Positions 40,583-51,500 are shown, counted from the first letter of the stretch. The stretch is DNA of 64,000 bases from Pseudoips prasinana (GCA_951640165.1 OX621258.1:6099501-6163500), one strand, 5' to 3'. Made by a program: numbers and translations. Notes: generated from the sequence alone by a model not told the origin.

Positions 40583-40631
40583 CGAGAAACGTACGTATGT
40601 AATTTCATCAAAATATATAAAATGAAACACG

Positions 40632-40822
40632 TGTGGCGCAGCGACTAAGATAGTCGCCTCACCACTTCGTGTCCCGGGTTCGAGTCCCGCGCTGGACAAC
40701 TATTTGTGTGCCCCATAAATAGTTGTTCTGGATGTTCTTTGTGTCCGTCAATTATATGTTTGTTAAGTACCCCGCGACACAGGAATAAATTAGTAGGGGC
40801 GTTGCCTTTTAAAAAAAAAAAA
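40632..40822 (+). mobile_element. SINE-3, full copy
   Basis: A box TGGCGCAGCGACTAAGATAG, B box GGGTTCGAGTC, then the AACTATTTGTGTGCCCCATA body and a long A run. RTE tail sequence follows directly. Confidence 0.85.
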
Positions 40823-40828
40823 AAAAAA

Positions 40829-40962
40829 AGTTTTCGAGTGGCGACCTCGTATCGGAAGACGGAGCGTGGGCAAAGGGGTGCCCCCTACAAAATGGACCGA
40901 TGATCTTGTTAGGGTCACTGCATGCGAGTAGCGCAAGACCGGCGATTAAGGGTAGCTAGTTA
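40829..40962 (+). pseudogene. RTE-type LINE 3' scrap
   Basis: TTTTCGAGTGGCGACCTCGT, GGAAGACGGAGCGTGGGC and ACAAAATGGACCGATGATCT match the C-terminal RTE segment, with deletions. Confidence 0.6.
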
Positions 40963-41260
40963 AGTCTTCTTAAACCTTTTACTAAACTTAGTAACTATGC
41001 GGCGTATTTCATTATTCAACCATTAAAAAGTCCGTTGTTCTTTGTATAACATAGTCACCGCACAATGATATTCAAATTAAAAGTTGTATCGCGTATCGTA
41101 TCTAACTGAAATTTGGCTACACCGACTTATGAATCACTCAGTATAGGAGCCGGCTACAATAAGTCCTGCTCATTAGTTAACGGAAGTAAATAATCAATTC
41201 GTTTATTAAATTAATAAAATTAACCTTTGGAAGTAATCAATGTATACAAAAACATAATGA
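40963..41260. other. Intergenic, no gene recognised
   Basis: No coding pattern or repeat recognised. Confidence 0.4.
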
Positions 41261-41460
41261 AAAAAAATGAAAATGAAAAGTCATTTGTTCCGTAACATTA
41301 CATTTTTGTGGAATCGTCAATTTTTTTTACCCTACCGTGCAGTGCATGACGTGGCAGCTACTGAGAAACACTGCCAGAAAACTTAGTAGGAATCCTTTTT
41401 TAAAATATTTATTTCTTACATAAAATTACACTGTATTTAAATGTGTTAATTTAGAGCGAC

Positions 41461-44055
41461 TCAATCCCAAGCTGTTTTGTCACTTAAATAATCAGAAGTT
41501 TTGTAGAAAGCCCTGCTACACAATTTGGCTTTTATATTTCTTTTAAACTTATTCATAGACATTTCTCGGATATCATTGGGAAGTTTGTTATAGAATCTTA
41601 TACATTGCCCCATAAAAGAGTTACTTACTTTGTGGAGACGGGTGGTATGTAACACAAAGTTATGCTTATATCTAGTATTTATATTATGAGTATCACTCCT
41701 TTTACAGAAGGAGTCTTTATATTTATGCATATAAATTAGATTGTCATATATATACTGACATGCCACAGTCAGAATGTTAATCTCTTTAAACTTCTCTCTC
41801 AAAGATTCTCGCGGACCAAGTTTATATATCGCTCTTACAGCTCTTTTTTGCAATACAAATATGGTGTTAATGTCCGCAGCTTTACCCCAGAGAAGAATTC
41901 CATAGGACATTATACTATGAAAATAACTGAAATAAACCATTCTAGCTGTATCCACATCAGTAAGCCGTCTTATAGTTTTAACAGCATATGCAGCAGAACT
42001 TAATTTGCCTGATTGTTTTTCTATTTGTGGGCCCCATTGTAGTTTTGAATCAATTGTGATATCCAAGAACACAGTTGACTCAACAGGGGTCAATCCAGCC
42101 CCATTAAGCTGTACATTGGTAGCCACCTGTTTCACATTAGGTGTAGAGAATTTGATGACTTTAGTTTTCTTGTCATTTCGAATCGCAAAAAATACCTAAT
42201 GCATCCTGCGAGTCCTCCCAAGCCGCGAATATACTTTTTAACAGATTGACGCATGCACCTATAGTTGAACAACCCTTCGTGAATCCAAACTGTTTCCGAT
42301 GAAGTAAATTATGTATATTAAAGTGACTGAGCAACTGGCTAAACATTAGCTTTTCAAATATTTTACTTAGAGTGGGCAATACGGAAATAGGTCGGAAATT
42401 TGAAGGATCTGAACTATCACCAGCTTTAAACAATGGAATAATTTTACTATACTTCATCAAGTCAGGAAATACGCCAGATGCGACACAGCAATTGAACACA
42501 GCAGCTAGATGTGGGGCGATTATAGTTATAATTGATGAAATAGTCTTAACAGATAAACCCCACAGATCCCTAGTGTTTTTCATATTAATACTTTTGAAAG
42601 CATTCATAATATCTTTAGGGTTAACCACCGAGAATTCAAAATCTGTGTCACACTTCTCTACGCTTTGCTGGAGTATTAGCTCAGCAGATACAGAAGAAGA
42701 CGCGAGAGATATGGTAACATCGATTGGAACATTAGAAAAATATTTTTCAAACTCAGTCGCAACTTCTAAATCGCTTTTAATGTCAACATTATTTATTCTT
42801 AAATTAAAATCACGACTACGTATTTTTTTCCTACCCGTCTCAGTATTAATAATCTTCCAGGTAGTTTTAATAATATTTGCCGAATTTTTTATAATATTTT
42901 TTAAGTACAACGATTTAGCAATGGAACAGGATCTTCAAAGGTTTTGGCATATTGTTTTACAAGTTCTAGAAAAGTCGTATTTTGATTATAGGATCTTTCT
43001 TCATACAATTTATATAATTGATTGCGACTTTTATAAATTCCTGGAGTTGCCCAATCACAGAACATCAGACGGTGACTTACAGACAACTGTTTGGGTGTGA
43101 ATATTGAGCAGAACTCACCATTAATCAAGTTGAATAAAGAGTTGTACAAGTGATCCGGATCACTATGATAGGGCAACAATGCCAGTTTTCTTACTTGAAT
43201 ATTTAAATATTCCAAAACGGCTTTCACTATATGGTATGTAACTTATTTGTGTACTTTGAACCTTTGGAGAATTCGAAAAAGTGACCAACTGACCAGAATG
43301 ATCTGACTGAATCTTATTAATTATTAATTTATTTAAAGGTTTTGCAGAGCTAAATATATTGTCAATGCATGTAGCACTTGTGGCAGTAACTCTAGTTGGT
43401 TCTGTAAAGTTGTGATGTAAATTAAAGGATTTAAACAAATTTAAAAAATTACAACTTGTTGAGTTTTTTCCAAAATATTTACATTAAAATCTCCACAAAT
43501 GATAACAGTTTTATGGCTATTAGATAACTTATTTAAGGCATCCTCCATAATGTCCGAAACGGTATCAAATGGTGCACAAGGAGGCTTGTAAAGACTCACA
43601 ACAATAAATCGCTCTAACTCAACACATGAAATCTCTACTACTCGCTCAACAGAGAGGCTCACAACATCACTTCTTTCTTTAAACTTCAACAAATTATTAA
43701 TTAATATTAGAGAGCCACCATGAATATACTTTTCCCTGATGAACGAGCTTGCAACCTGGTGACTATTGAAGCTGGAAATGAATTGATGGGAAATTAGCCA
43801 GTGCTCAGTTAAACATAAAATATCAATATTGCTACAATTCAAAAACAACTCCAATTCTAACTCTTTCCCCATCAAACCTTGAATATTTTGATGCACCAGG
43901 TTGATACATTTTTTTTGGTTTTTCTTATTGTAGGCATTTATGTTTGATGGGTTCACATTATTTTCCATTACAAGATCTGAAAATTCCTTATCTAGCTTGA
44001 CAGTACAATTAAGATTTGAATTTGCTACTATGCAAGAGTGATTCTGTATTGTCAT
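41461..44055 (-). pseudogene. CR1-type LINE ORF2 (endonuclease-RT), deleted palm
   Basis: It starts MTIQNHSC five bases after the ORF1 stop. Endonuclease motifs: VHQNIQGL, CLTEHWL, SLYKPPCAPF, ICGDFNVN, then a frameshift near 43440, TCIDNIFS and SDHSGQ. Another shift occurs near 43165-43227. RT fingers follow: YSKIIPLFKAGDSSDPSNFR, RKQFGFTKGCSTIGACVNLL and ALGIFCD. There the sequence jumps straight to NDKKTKVIKF, so the palm with the FADD box (some 500 bp) is deleted at about 42178. The post-palm part (SKLQWGPQIEKQ, RAVRAIYKLGPRESL, FMGQCIRFYNKLPNDIREM) is intact to 41461. The plus-strand 242-codon frame here is a shadow. Confidence 0.92.
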
Positions 44056-44060
44056 ATCAG

Positions 44061-45218
44061 TTAATTTAAATTATCCTGTATACAGATGTCACCATTCAAT
44101 CTGGATATGTCATTGTCAGTAGGAAAAGTACTGACATTATCTATAGCATCAGTACATTGCTCAATAGAAGCAGTATGTTTAGCCAAGTTCTTGGCTGAAA
44201 TATGAAAACAATAACATAGCGACAAAGCTATTTGTCTGGTATAAAAACTAGGCAGATAACAATACTTATCTTTTGTCAAATAAAAGGGTTTCTTAACATA
44301 GAAGTTAATGTCAATTACATGTAGTTTTTCTCTCATATAGTTAGACATTGTATGTAATGTCAAATTCAAATTATACCTTATTCTATTTTCCTCCTGTGAC
44401 AAACTATGGCTATAAGGAAATGTAAACATAACAATTTTACTTATATTTAAACGATCTAAACAATCAATATACTTTATTAGTGTTTTTTTGTTTAAATTAC
44501 CCCTATTGCCCATAAAAAGAATTAGATTTCCATCATTGTTAAATTTATAATTAAGGATCTTTTTAAAAATGTGGTGACAAGAGGCACCCGGCATACAAAA
44601 ATTGATGTTTGAATGTCCTCCTGTTGACAGTAGGCGCCCTAAGTTTTTACCTATTTCATCACTGAATATTGTTATTTCAGGTTTAAAAATATTTTTCTTT
44701 GTGTATGACTTAACTGCTAATGTTTTGTTCGTTACAGATTGAGATTGACTAATGAAACTAGTGTTATTTTTATCATTACTAATTTGCAATAAAGCAGAAG
44801 TATCATTTGGTGGAGAGGAACGGCTGAGTGACCGTTGACACATACAGGAATAATTAATGCTGAGCGATTCTAATCTTTCATTATTATAATTGCCAAGGTC
44901 AATCAGCTCATTCATAGCCAGAATGTAGTGTTGTGTCTGTTTTTCAGATAGTTCATACTTTATTGTTAATGTATAGAGTTCATCTTTAAGAGAGTCCATT
45001 TTCTTCTGTTGAGCTTCTAAATCACAAGTGTATTTTAAACTAACATTTTTTAATTTCATAGTATACATATTCAATTTTTCTATTAATTCTAATCGTTCCC
45101 TATTTTGTTTATCATATTTAAAGAAGAATTTATGTTTTTTTATCAAGGTTTGGGACTTTCTAATGAATTTATTTATTTTTAGATATTTTTTAAATTTATT
45201 TTTGCTACATAATTTCAT
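44061..45218 (-). CDS. CR1-type LINE ORF1: coiled coil plus SGNH-like domain
   Basis: An intact 385-codon frame. Residues 1-110 are rich in Lys, Leu and Glu with heptad-like spacing, fitting a coiled coil for multimerisation. Residues 115-180 are Ser/Asn-rich linker. Residues about 180-345 resemble the SGNH/esterase domain of CR1-group ORF1 proteins: TIFSDEIGKNLGRLL at block I (SDE where active enzymes have GDS), ILFMGNRGNLNKKTLIKYID for the block with GxN, and VIDINFYVKKPFYLTKDKYC near the C-terminal block. The changed Ser block makes hydrolase activity doubtful. It likely binds LINE RNA. The start ATG follows an AT-rich leader. Intact ORF1 beside broken ORF2 suggests the deletion is recent. 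Confidence 0.82.
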   Translation of the reverse strand: MKLCSKNKFKKYLKINKFIRKSQTLIKKHKFFFKYDKQNRERLELIEKLNMYTMKLKNVSLKYTCDLEAQQKKMDSLKDELYTLTIKYELSEKQTQHYILAMNELIDLGNYNNERLESLSINYSCMCQRSLSRSSPPNDTSALLQISNDKNNTSFISQSQSVTNKTLAVKSYTKKNIFKPEITIFSDEIGKNLGRLLSTGGHSNINFCMPGASCHHIFKKILNYKFNNDGNLILFMGNRGNLNKKTLIKYIDCLDRLNISKIVMFTFPYSHSLSQEENRIRYNLNLTLHTMSNYMREKLHVIDINFYVKKPFYLTKDKYCYLPSFYTRQIALSLCYCFHISAKNLAKHTASIEQCTDAIDNVSTFPTDNDISRLNGDICIQDNLN

Positions 45219-45235
45219 AAATGAACCGTCTTAAG

Positions 45236-46440
45236 CTTTTATAGAAAAATTCTATGAACAACATTTTTATAGGACATCACAGAATTGTAAAAATCAGTAT
45301 ATAAACAAGGGAAACTTCGCCTAAACAACATTTTAATTAATTTATTTTTATTTTTTTATTTATCTCTTAAAACTATTTTTAGGTGTTAACCTAATACAAT
45401 AGTGTAACTATCTATTGATTGAAGCTTATTACAAATAACGCTATCTTCGTAAATTCATTCAGAGAACCTGAAAACAACTCAATTTTTTTTACAACAATAC
45501 AAATAGGCAGTTGTTCACACTGATCCATAAGAGGTCGGAAAGGCTAAAGTAAGTCTATAGATGGGTGATAGCCAAAGTGCTTTAATTTCTGAGCATCTGA
45601 TTCTAGGTACGTGCTTCGGATGGTAGGCTAGCCTGTCAGCCCCAGTGTTATAGTCGTTAGAGAGTCACTAAGCTATGTCAGAGTAATATATAAACATATA
45701 ATACAAGTACTTTTTTTTTAATAGCCGAATTGATAAGCTCCCAGTTTTGTCAAAATCAGGACTTTCTATTGGTCTGATATGGCAATTACATTTTTGCGAA
45801 GCTTTGAGTCCTTCAACCAAGCATACCTACAAAATGTGTTCAAAAAGTAGTTCGAAAATACGCTTTTTGTTGTAACCTTGAAAGGAACCACGATAAGAAA
45901 GAGACACCTACAAAAGCACTTTTTTAATTGCTTCATTTAGTAAATATGATGAGATAGCTTTTTAGCGGCAGGCTCTCAGACTAATCATTTGGGCACGTAG
46001 TCCCGCATTGGAGCGTGAATGTATTACTAATACAAGTTAAAAAGTAGGATCGATCTCGCTATTGGAGGCCTTTGGGACACCACTTACTTAAGCAGAATAA
46101 GTTAATAATAGGGGTTAAAGTATGAAGTTGCCATGAATATTAATGAAATAAAATATAACCTACATGGTGTTAGATTCATGATCAAAACTTTTTACAAGAA
46201 TTACCGTTCAATAAACATAAAACAAATTCCACTTTTCTTAGAGACAATCGCTTACATTTAAAGAATTATCAAGGTTAGTCCATAGACAACGGACGAATTG
46301 CGTATAAATAAAAAAAAACATATCAGCTTGATAACTCTTTTGAAGTTTTAAATACAGAATTTATTTATTTCGTCAAAATGTTACATTTCTATTAAAACTT
46401 TTTATGACGTTCTATGATTATATTTTTTTTTACAATTAAT
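45236..46440. other. Intergenic, no gene recognised
   Basis: 1.2 kb of mixed sequence with no open frame of note and no repeat I could match. The first 100 bases may include the 5' UTR of the LINE. Confidence 0.45.
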
Positions 46441-46767
46441 CCAGTGACAAACATCGGCCCGCCTGATGGTACGTGGTCACTTTCAATTGTTTTTAGGATT
46501 GAATTTGAAAACAATTGAAGATCAAATATATTTCTTTATAAAATATACAAATAAAAAACGGAGGAATTTTCTAATAGAGCTCTATGTTAGTTTAAAATTT
46601 AAATAATGCAGAGGCTCGTAATTAAAAAATAATCTATTTTTAATCTGTAAGTCTGTAAGCCTTCTGTATAAAAAATAATAAAAATACAGAACAGGGGGGC
46701 AAACGCCTTAGTAGCCAATAGATGAATTTGAAAAATAACTAAATTATTCGTTCAAATTTGACGGCAG
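46441..46767. other. Intergenic with possible repeat scraps
   Basis: ATCGGCCCGCCTGATGGTAC (46454) and GGGGGGCAAACGCCTTAGTA (46697) resemble parts of the 34912 repeat type. Nothing else. Confidence 0.35.
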
Positions 46768-46946
46768 GTGTGGCGGAGCGGCTAAGACAGTCGCCTCACC
46801 TCTTCGTGTCGCGGGTTCAAGTCCCGCGCCGGACAACTATTTGTGTGACCCATAAACAGTTATTCTGAGTCTAGATGTAATTTGTGTCCGTCTATTATTT
46901 ACCCCGCAACACAGGTTTCATAGTGCGGAAATTGTAAAAAAAAACT
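46768..46946 (+). mobile_element. SINE-3, full copy
   Basis: TGGCGGAGCGGCTAAGACAG (A box), GGGTTCAAGTC (B box), AACTATTTGTGTGACCCATA body and ACCCCGCAACACAGG end, then poly-A. Confidence 0.85.
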
Positions 46947-47020
46947 TGTGTGTACTTATGTACACGCGTAAGAAGTTATACTTCTTAATATACAACTTGA
47001 ACATAGTTATCAATTTTCAT

Positions 47021-47165
47021 ACTACCTAGAACTAACGTCATGCTGTTTTTTTTATACGATGCGCGCGCATCGTAAAAATTCACTCTCATACCACCTAGAA
47101 CTAACTTCATGCTGTTAAATTTTTTGGTGTCGGTGTGCGCGCGCATCGTAATAATTCACTCTCAT
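47021..47165. repeat. Two tandem ~72-bp units with GATGCGCGCGCATC core
   Basis: Unit 1 from 47021 (ACTACCTAGAACTAACGTCA) and unit 2 from 47091 (CCACCTAGAACTAACTTCAT). Both have TGCGCGCGCATCGTAA and TTCACTCTCAT. The core GATGCGCGCGCATC is a perfect palindrome in unit 1. Confidence 0.8.
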
Positions 47166-47329
47166 CATTTTTCTCCATCGCGCCAAAAGAAGTATAAGTT
47201 CAAAAATTCTTTCTTTCATGCTATATAGACAGCCAATAAAAATTGTTCTTTATTTCACAAACTGGTTATGGTATGGTATTTTGTTTAATGGATAGATAGC
47301 GCTGTTTAAGTTAAACCTTGTATAAGTAC

Positions 47330-47670
47330 GTTTATCAGTTGTCTGGTTGCCATAGTACAGGCTCTGCCTAGTACCGGCTGGCTTCTCGCCTCTGGGACCG
47401 CTGGCGTCTGGGGAAGGGAACGAGTGTAGTTCTTTACCTCCGAGCGCCAGTGGTCCCGGGAAGGGTAACCTGCTGTAGCTCAGGTAACACGCTTGTGCGT
47501 ACTGGGGAGGGGGGGAGGCATTCAGACCGTCCCCTCCCCGGGTGAGAGTCTCGCGGAGGCTCAGTGTACAGCGGGAGTACTGGCGAGATAGTTCACGAGT
47601 ATCCAGAGCCCCCGCTACAGGCACTGTGAGGCTGGCTACCGTGGTAGTTTTAGTGGGTCGGCCCTATACA
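47330..47670. repeat. GC-rich dispersed block
   Basis: It starts as a SINE-like tail (TTATCAGTTGTCTGGTTGCC) and becomes a 280-bp GC-rich segment. The 124-codon minus frame over it has low-complexity residues and is probably chance. A LINE 5' or 3' UTR is possible. Confidence 0.35.
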
Positions 47671-47810
47671 ATGTGCGCTTTGAGCATTTCTACCATGTAA
47701 AAGAAAAGTTAGGAATCTGATAGTACCTAGTGTGTTAGTCTTCCGTTTAGATGTTTATTATTTAACAAGCTGTGACCCGGGGTTTCAACCGCGTAAAACT
47801 TTATAAATTA

Positions 47811-48119
47811 CTAGCTGTACCCCGCGGTTTTAACCTCGTTAAACTTTATGAATTATAGCCTATGTCTTAATCCAGTGTATCAGCTATTTATAAGCACACA
47901 GTCGTTCAGTTACAAGAAAGATCCGCCATGACACTTACATTAAAAGAGAGAGAGAGAGAGAGAGAGATAACAAGCAACAAGATTCTATCTATCCTACTCT
48001 TACTATTAAATTGCACTGTCTTTATTTTTAACAAAGTTTCATAAAAATCCGTTTCGTAGTTTTTGCGTGAAAGAGTAACAAACATCCATACACTCGAAAT
48101 TTCACATTTATAATATAAG
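47811..48119 (-). mobile_element. Non-autonomous Helitron, second family
   Basis: CTAG at 47811-47814 and the reversed hairpin CCCCGCGG..CCTCG mark its 3' end. The 5' end meets the next Helitron. A (GA)n microsatellite has grown inside. Confidence 0.7.
47945..47968. repeat. (GA)n microsatellite
   Basis: Twelve GA units inside a Helitron copy. Confidence 0.9.
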
Positions 48120-48121
48120 TA

Positions 48122-48377
48122 CTAGCTGTGCCCCGCGGTTTAACCCGCGTTAAACTTTATAAATTATAGCCTATGTGTTAATCCAGTGTATCAGCTAACT
48201 CCATACCAAATTTTATTAAAATCGCTCCAGAGATGTAGTAGTAGTGTGAAAGCCTATGTGTTATTCGGATGTATAAGCTATATTAGAGGTAATACAAAGT
48301 TTCAGTAAAATCCGTTCCGTAGTTTTTGCGTGAAAGAGTAACAAACATCCATACTCACAAACTTACGCATTTATAAT
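48122..48377 (-). mobile_element. Non-autonomous Helitron, second family, adjacent copy
   Basis: CTAGCTGTGCCCCGCGG at the left. TCACAAACTTACGCATTTAT and TAATAC at the right are the reversed 5' end, cut by SINE-1. The two Helitrons share one orientation and lie end to end. A faint third 3' end (AAGCTGTGACCCGGGG) lies at 47766. Confidence 0.75.
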
Positions 48378-48642
48378 ACGGTCACCGTAGCCTAGTTGGT
48401 AGTGCTCCTGCCTGCGAAGCTGGTGGTCCTGGGTTCGAATCCCGGTAAGTGCAAATATTTGTGTGATGAGCACGAATATTTGTTTCTGAGTCATGGATGT
48501 TTTTTATGTATATAAGTATTTATCTATCTCTATAAGTATGTATATCGTCGCCTGGTACCCATAGTACAAGCTTTGCTTAGTTTGGGGCTAGGATGATCTG
48601 TGTTACATTGTCCCCAGATATTATTATTATTATATATAATAT
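48377..48642 (+). mobile_element. SINE-1, full copy
   Basis: TAGCCTAGTTGGTAGTGCTC, GGTTCGAATCC, TGTGTGATGAGCACGAATAT, CTTTGCTTAGTTTGGGGCTA and (ATT)n: the cleanest copy in the window. Confidence 0.9.
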
Positions 48643-48649
48643 TAGTATG

Positions 48650-49315
48650 ATTACTGGCGCTACCTGCGCCACTCACTAATCAACCATTGATTAATAGTTT
48701 TGTTATTCATGGGAAACTTCCGGCGAACTCACCATAGGTTCATATTTATTCCGTTTGGAAAGGAGGTATTCCTAAATGACTGAGCCCACCGCCCGAGTGG
48801 CTTACCTACTTACTACGATCCTTTTTGTTATGTCCATAGCGTAGCGTTTATTGAATATATTAAAGGCGTTTAACTCAAATTAGGAACTAAACCAAGACTT
48901 AATTTAAATTAGCCCAATAATGATTTAGCACAAAGGCTTAACGCAGATAGGTCCTAAATTTCAAGGACCATTTTCAAATCAGCGTATAATTATTACGCTG
49001 CTTAACTCTTCTACCCTTGCCACCTCTTCAGCTTGCAGCCTGCAGCAGTCGTAGTCACCATCATGGCTTCAGATATACTTCATAGATTACGTCTTTATTC
49101 TCATATATTAAGCGTGGTTTTCGTAAGGCAAGTGTATGCGTATGCTGATGCGTTGCTGTTTATACAAATTTTTGTTGCCAATTAATATAGAATCTCGAAT
49201 TTCTGGGAAAATTAGAAATATTTTGGGAATTAAAAGAACCGATAAAATTCCTGGGGTATTCAATTTTTGTTTATTTATTCCGATAGCTATTATAATAGCA
49301 CTGTATATATATATA
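48650..49315. other. Intergenic, no gene recognised
   Basis: No convincing frame. Ends in a short (TA)n run (49305-49316). Confidence 0.45.
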
Positions 49316-49368
49316 TAGTCTTCCGTCCATTGAGGAGTTTATCAAGGCCAGCTTAAACGCGGAAAGAG

Positions 49369-50990
49369 CTCTGGCGGCGATGGCACCCAGGCTGAAATCA
49401 TTCTGCACAATCTACTGGTAAAATGTTGGGAAGCGAGGGAGGTGCTACAGGATATGCGGGACGCTAACATCACTACATTATACAAAGGGAAAGGGGACCG
49501 CGGTGACTGCAACCACTACCGTGGCATCTCTCTTTTGAGCATAGTCGGTAAGCTTTTCACTCGAGTCGTCTTATCTAAACTGCAAAAGCGCGTCTATCCT
49601 GAGGCACAATGTGGCTTCCGTCCTCAGCGTTCTACAGTGGATATGATCTTTCCACTTCGCCAATTACAGGAGAAGTGTAGAGAACAAAAGACTCCCTTTG
49701 TTGGCCTTAATAAGGCCTTCGACACTGTCAGCAGGGAAGGTCTATACTATGCATTAGAGAGCATTGGGTGTCCGCCTAAACTCCTGAGCCTCGTCAAATC
49801 TTTCCACGAGGGCATGATAGGCACAGTAGTTTTTAACGGTAATACATCTGAGCCGTTTGACGTTCGCAGAGGTGTGCGCGAGGGCTGCGTTTTGGGACCT
49901 ACCCTGTTCGGAATATATTTTTCGCTAATATTACAATAGGCTTTCAGCGAACATCTCTCTCCTCAAATCTAAAAGAAACCGTGAGGATCTTTTCGTTGAC
50001 AGTCTTCTCTTTGCCGACGACGCAGCCTGTGTGGCTAGTTCTGCGGGCGAGCATCAAATAATGGTGGATAAATTTTCTCAGGCCTGTTCTCTGTTTGCCA
50101 TGTCTATTGTCTATAAATACAAAAAAGTCAGTTGTGCTAGCACAAGGCACTCCTGTGACCCCAGAGATTTCTCTGAATGGCACGCAGTTGGAGGAAGTTG
50201 ATTGGTTCTGCTACCTGGGATCGACCGTAGAGAATAATCTCTCACTTAACGCAGATTTAGATGCTCGCATCGGGAAAGCGGCGACCATGTTTGGGAAGCT
50301 TGGCACGAGAGTATGGCACAATAAACTGCTTACAATTAAGACCAAGTTGATAGTCTTCCCGGCCTCCATCTTAAGCATACTCTTGTATGGAGCAGAGACG
50401 TGGACGTCATATGCGAAACAGAAGCGCCGAATAGGTTCCTTTTACATGCGTTGTCTCCGTAAGATCTTGGGCATTACATGGCAAGATAGGGTCATTAACG
50501 AGAGAGTTCTAGAAATAGCACAGCTACCTAGCCTGACAGCGTTTCTTAAATAGAAGCTTTTACGTTGGTTGGGGCATTTGCACAGAATAGAACCCACTCG
50601 AATACCACGATGTGTTCTGTTGGGTGCGGTAGCTAATGCGAAGCGAGATGTCGGGAGACCTCTGCTTCACTTTAAAGACCGCGCCAAGCGAGATATGGCC
50701 ACGTTTAAAATTGACCACTGTAGCTGGGAAAAGCTCGCTGGAAATAGAGTTGAATGGCGCAAACGTGTAGTGAAGGGTCGTAAGATCTGTGATGAAGCCT
50801 GGTTCGGAGTACTTGCTGATAAGAGACAGAAGCGACATGAAAGCGGCTCTGCACCAGACACCGCAAACTTCTCTTATCAGGCCTGTGGCAGGCTATGTCG
50901 CTCTCGCATCGGTTTGTTTAGCCACCATAAGAAATGTCTCTCGGACAATGCGCCGCAAATCATCTGTAACAGACGCAAAGGCCATATATA
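49369..50990 (+). pseudogene. RTE-like LINE ORF2 with C-terminal zinc finger, frameshifted
   Basis: Begins mid-protein with GGDGTQAEIILHNLLVKCWE, then DANITTLYKGKGDRGDCNHY, RGISLLSIVGKLFTRVVLSK, AQCGFRPQRSTVDMIFPLRQ, the palm region NKAFDTVSREGLYYALESIG, RRGVREGCVLGPTLFGIYF, a stop at 49939, SLLFADDAACVASSAGE in another frame near 50005-50055 (catalytic FADD kept), LGSTVENNLSLNADLDARIG, ILSILLYGAETWTSYAKQKR, a stop at 50551, and a last segment GHLHRIEPTRIPRCVLLG to CGRLCRSRIGLFSHHKKC. The terminal finger has C-x2-C and H-x4-C. Upstream endonuclease is absent. Three breaks in 1.6 kb. Clade uncertain. Confidence 0.88.
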
Positions 50991-51500
50991 AGGCCATATA
51001 TATATATATATATAATGGAAGCCAAACTCGTAAAAATAGAAACATAAGCGCGCGTGTGGAGGATTTATTAAATATTAGCGACTATAATGTAAGTAATAAG
51101 TTACTAATAGCCGTATAGAAAATTGTAACAATTTGAAATTTACGATTTTCTGAACACATTTTAGAATTATGGTGTGTAAATATGACTATTTTAAATTTAT
51201 TTGTAAAACCGTTAATTTATTTCACAATTAAATACTGCCTTTATTATTAATATAAAACGAAATATTGATTAATACCAAATATTAATAAAATTCCAGTAAT
51301 ATTTTTGGCTCAGTCACTGCATGTGATATCTGTAACTGGTTCTGCGTCATTGTTCCAATTAAATACAGAAGATTCTACCATGAAGCAATAAGTTCTGATG
51401 TTAAATAACAATCTGAACCTGTTATCTGAACACATTAATGATTTTCAAGCTGATTGAGGACAAAAATCGATTAGTGGTAGGAGTTGAACTTTAACAAATA
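50991..51500. other. Intergenic, no gene recognised
   Basis: (TA)n at 50997-51014, then AT-rich sequence. No coding pattern. Confidence 0.45.

Larger units (their letters stand above)
41265..45235 (-). mobile_element. CR1-type LINE, near full length with internal deletion
   Basis: About 4 kb with ORF1 then ORF2 five bases apart, and a 3' UTR holding AGCTGCCACGTCATGCACTG. Loss of the RT palm at about 42178 makes it non-autonomous. It is the longest member of the family that also left the fragments at 12251-13140 and, more diverged, 26055-26643. Confidence 0.88.

Noticed and set aside
40360..40611. 83-codon minus frame in the palindromic arm
   Set aside because: It is translation of tandem palindromes and is not kept in the left arm as protein.
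42372..43100. 242-codon plus-strand frame
   Set aside because: It overlaps the minus-strand RT finger region, whose motifs are clear. The plus frame has none.
47250..47624. 124-codon minus-strand frame
   Set aside because: It lies in a GC-rich dispersed block, with low-complexity residues and no domain.
48377..48450. tRNA gene
   Set aside because: Good A and B boxes, but the same head recurs five times with a fixed unrelated body and (ATT)n tail, so it is a SINE.
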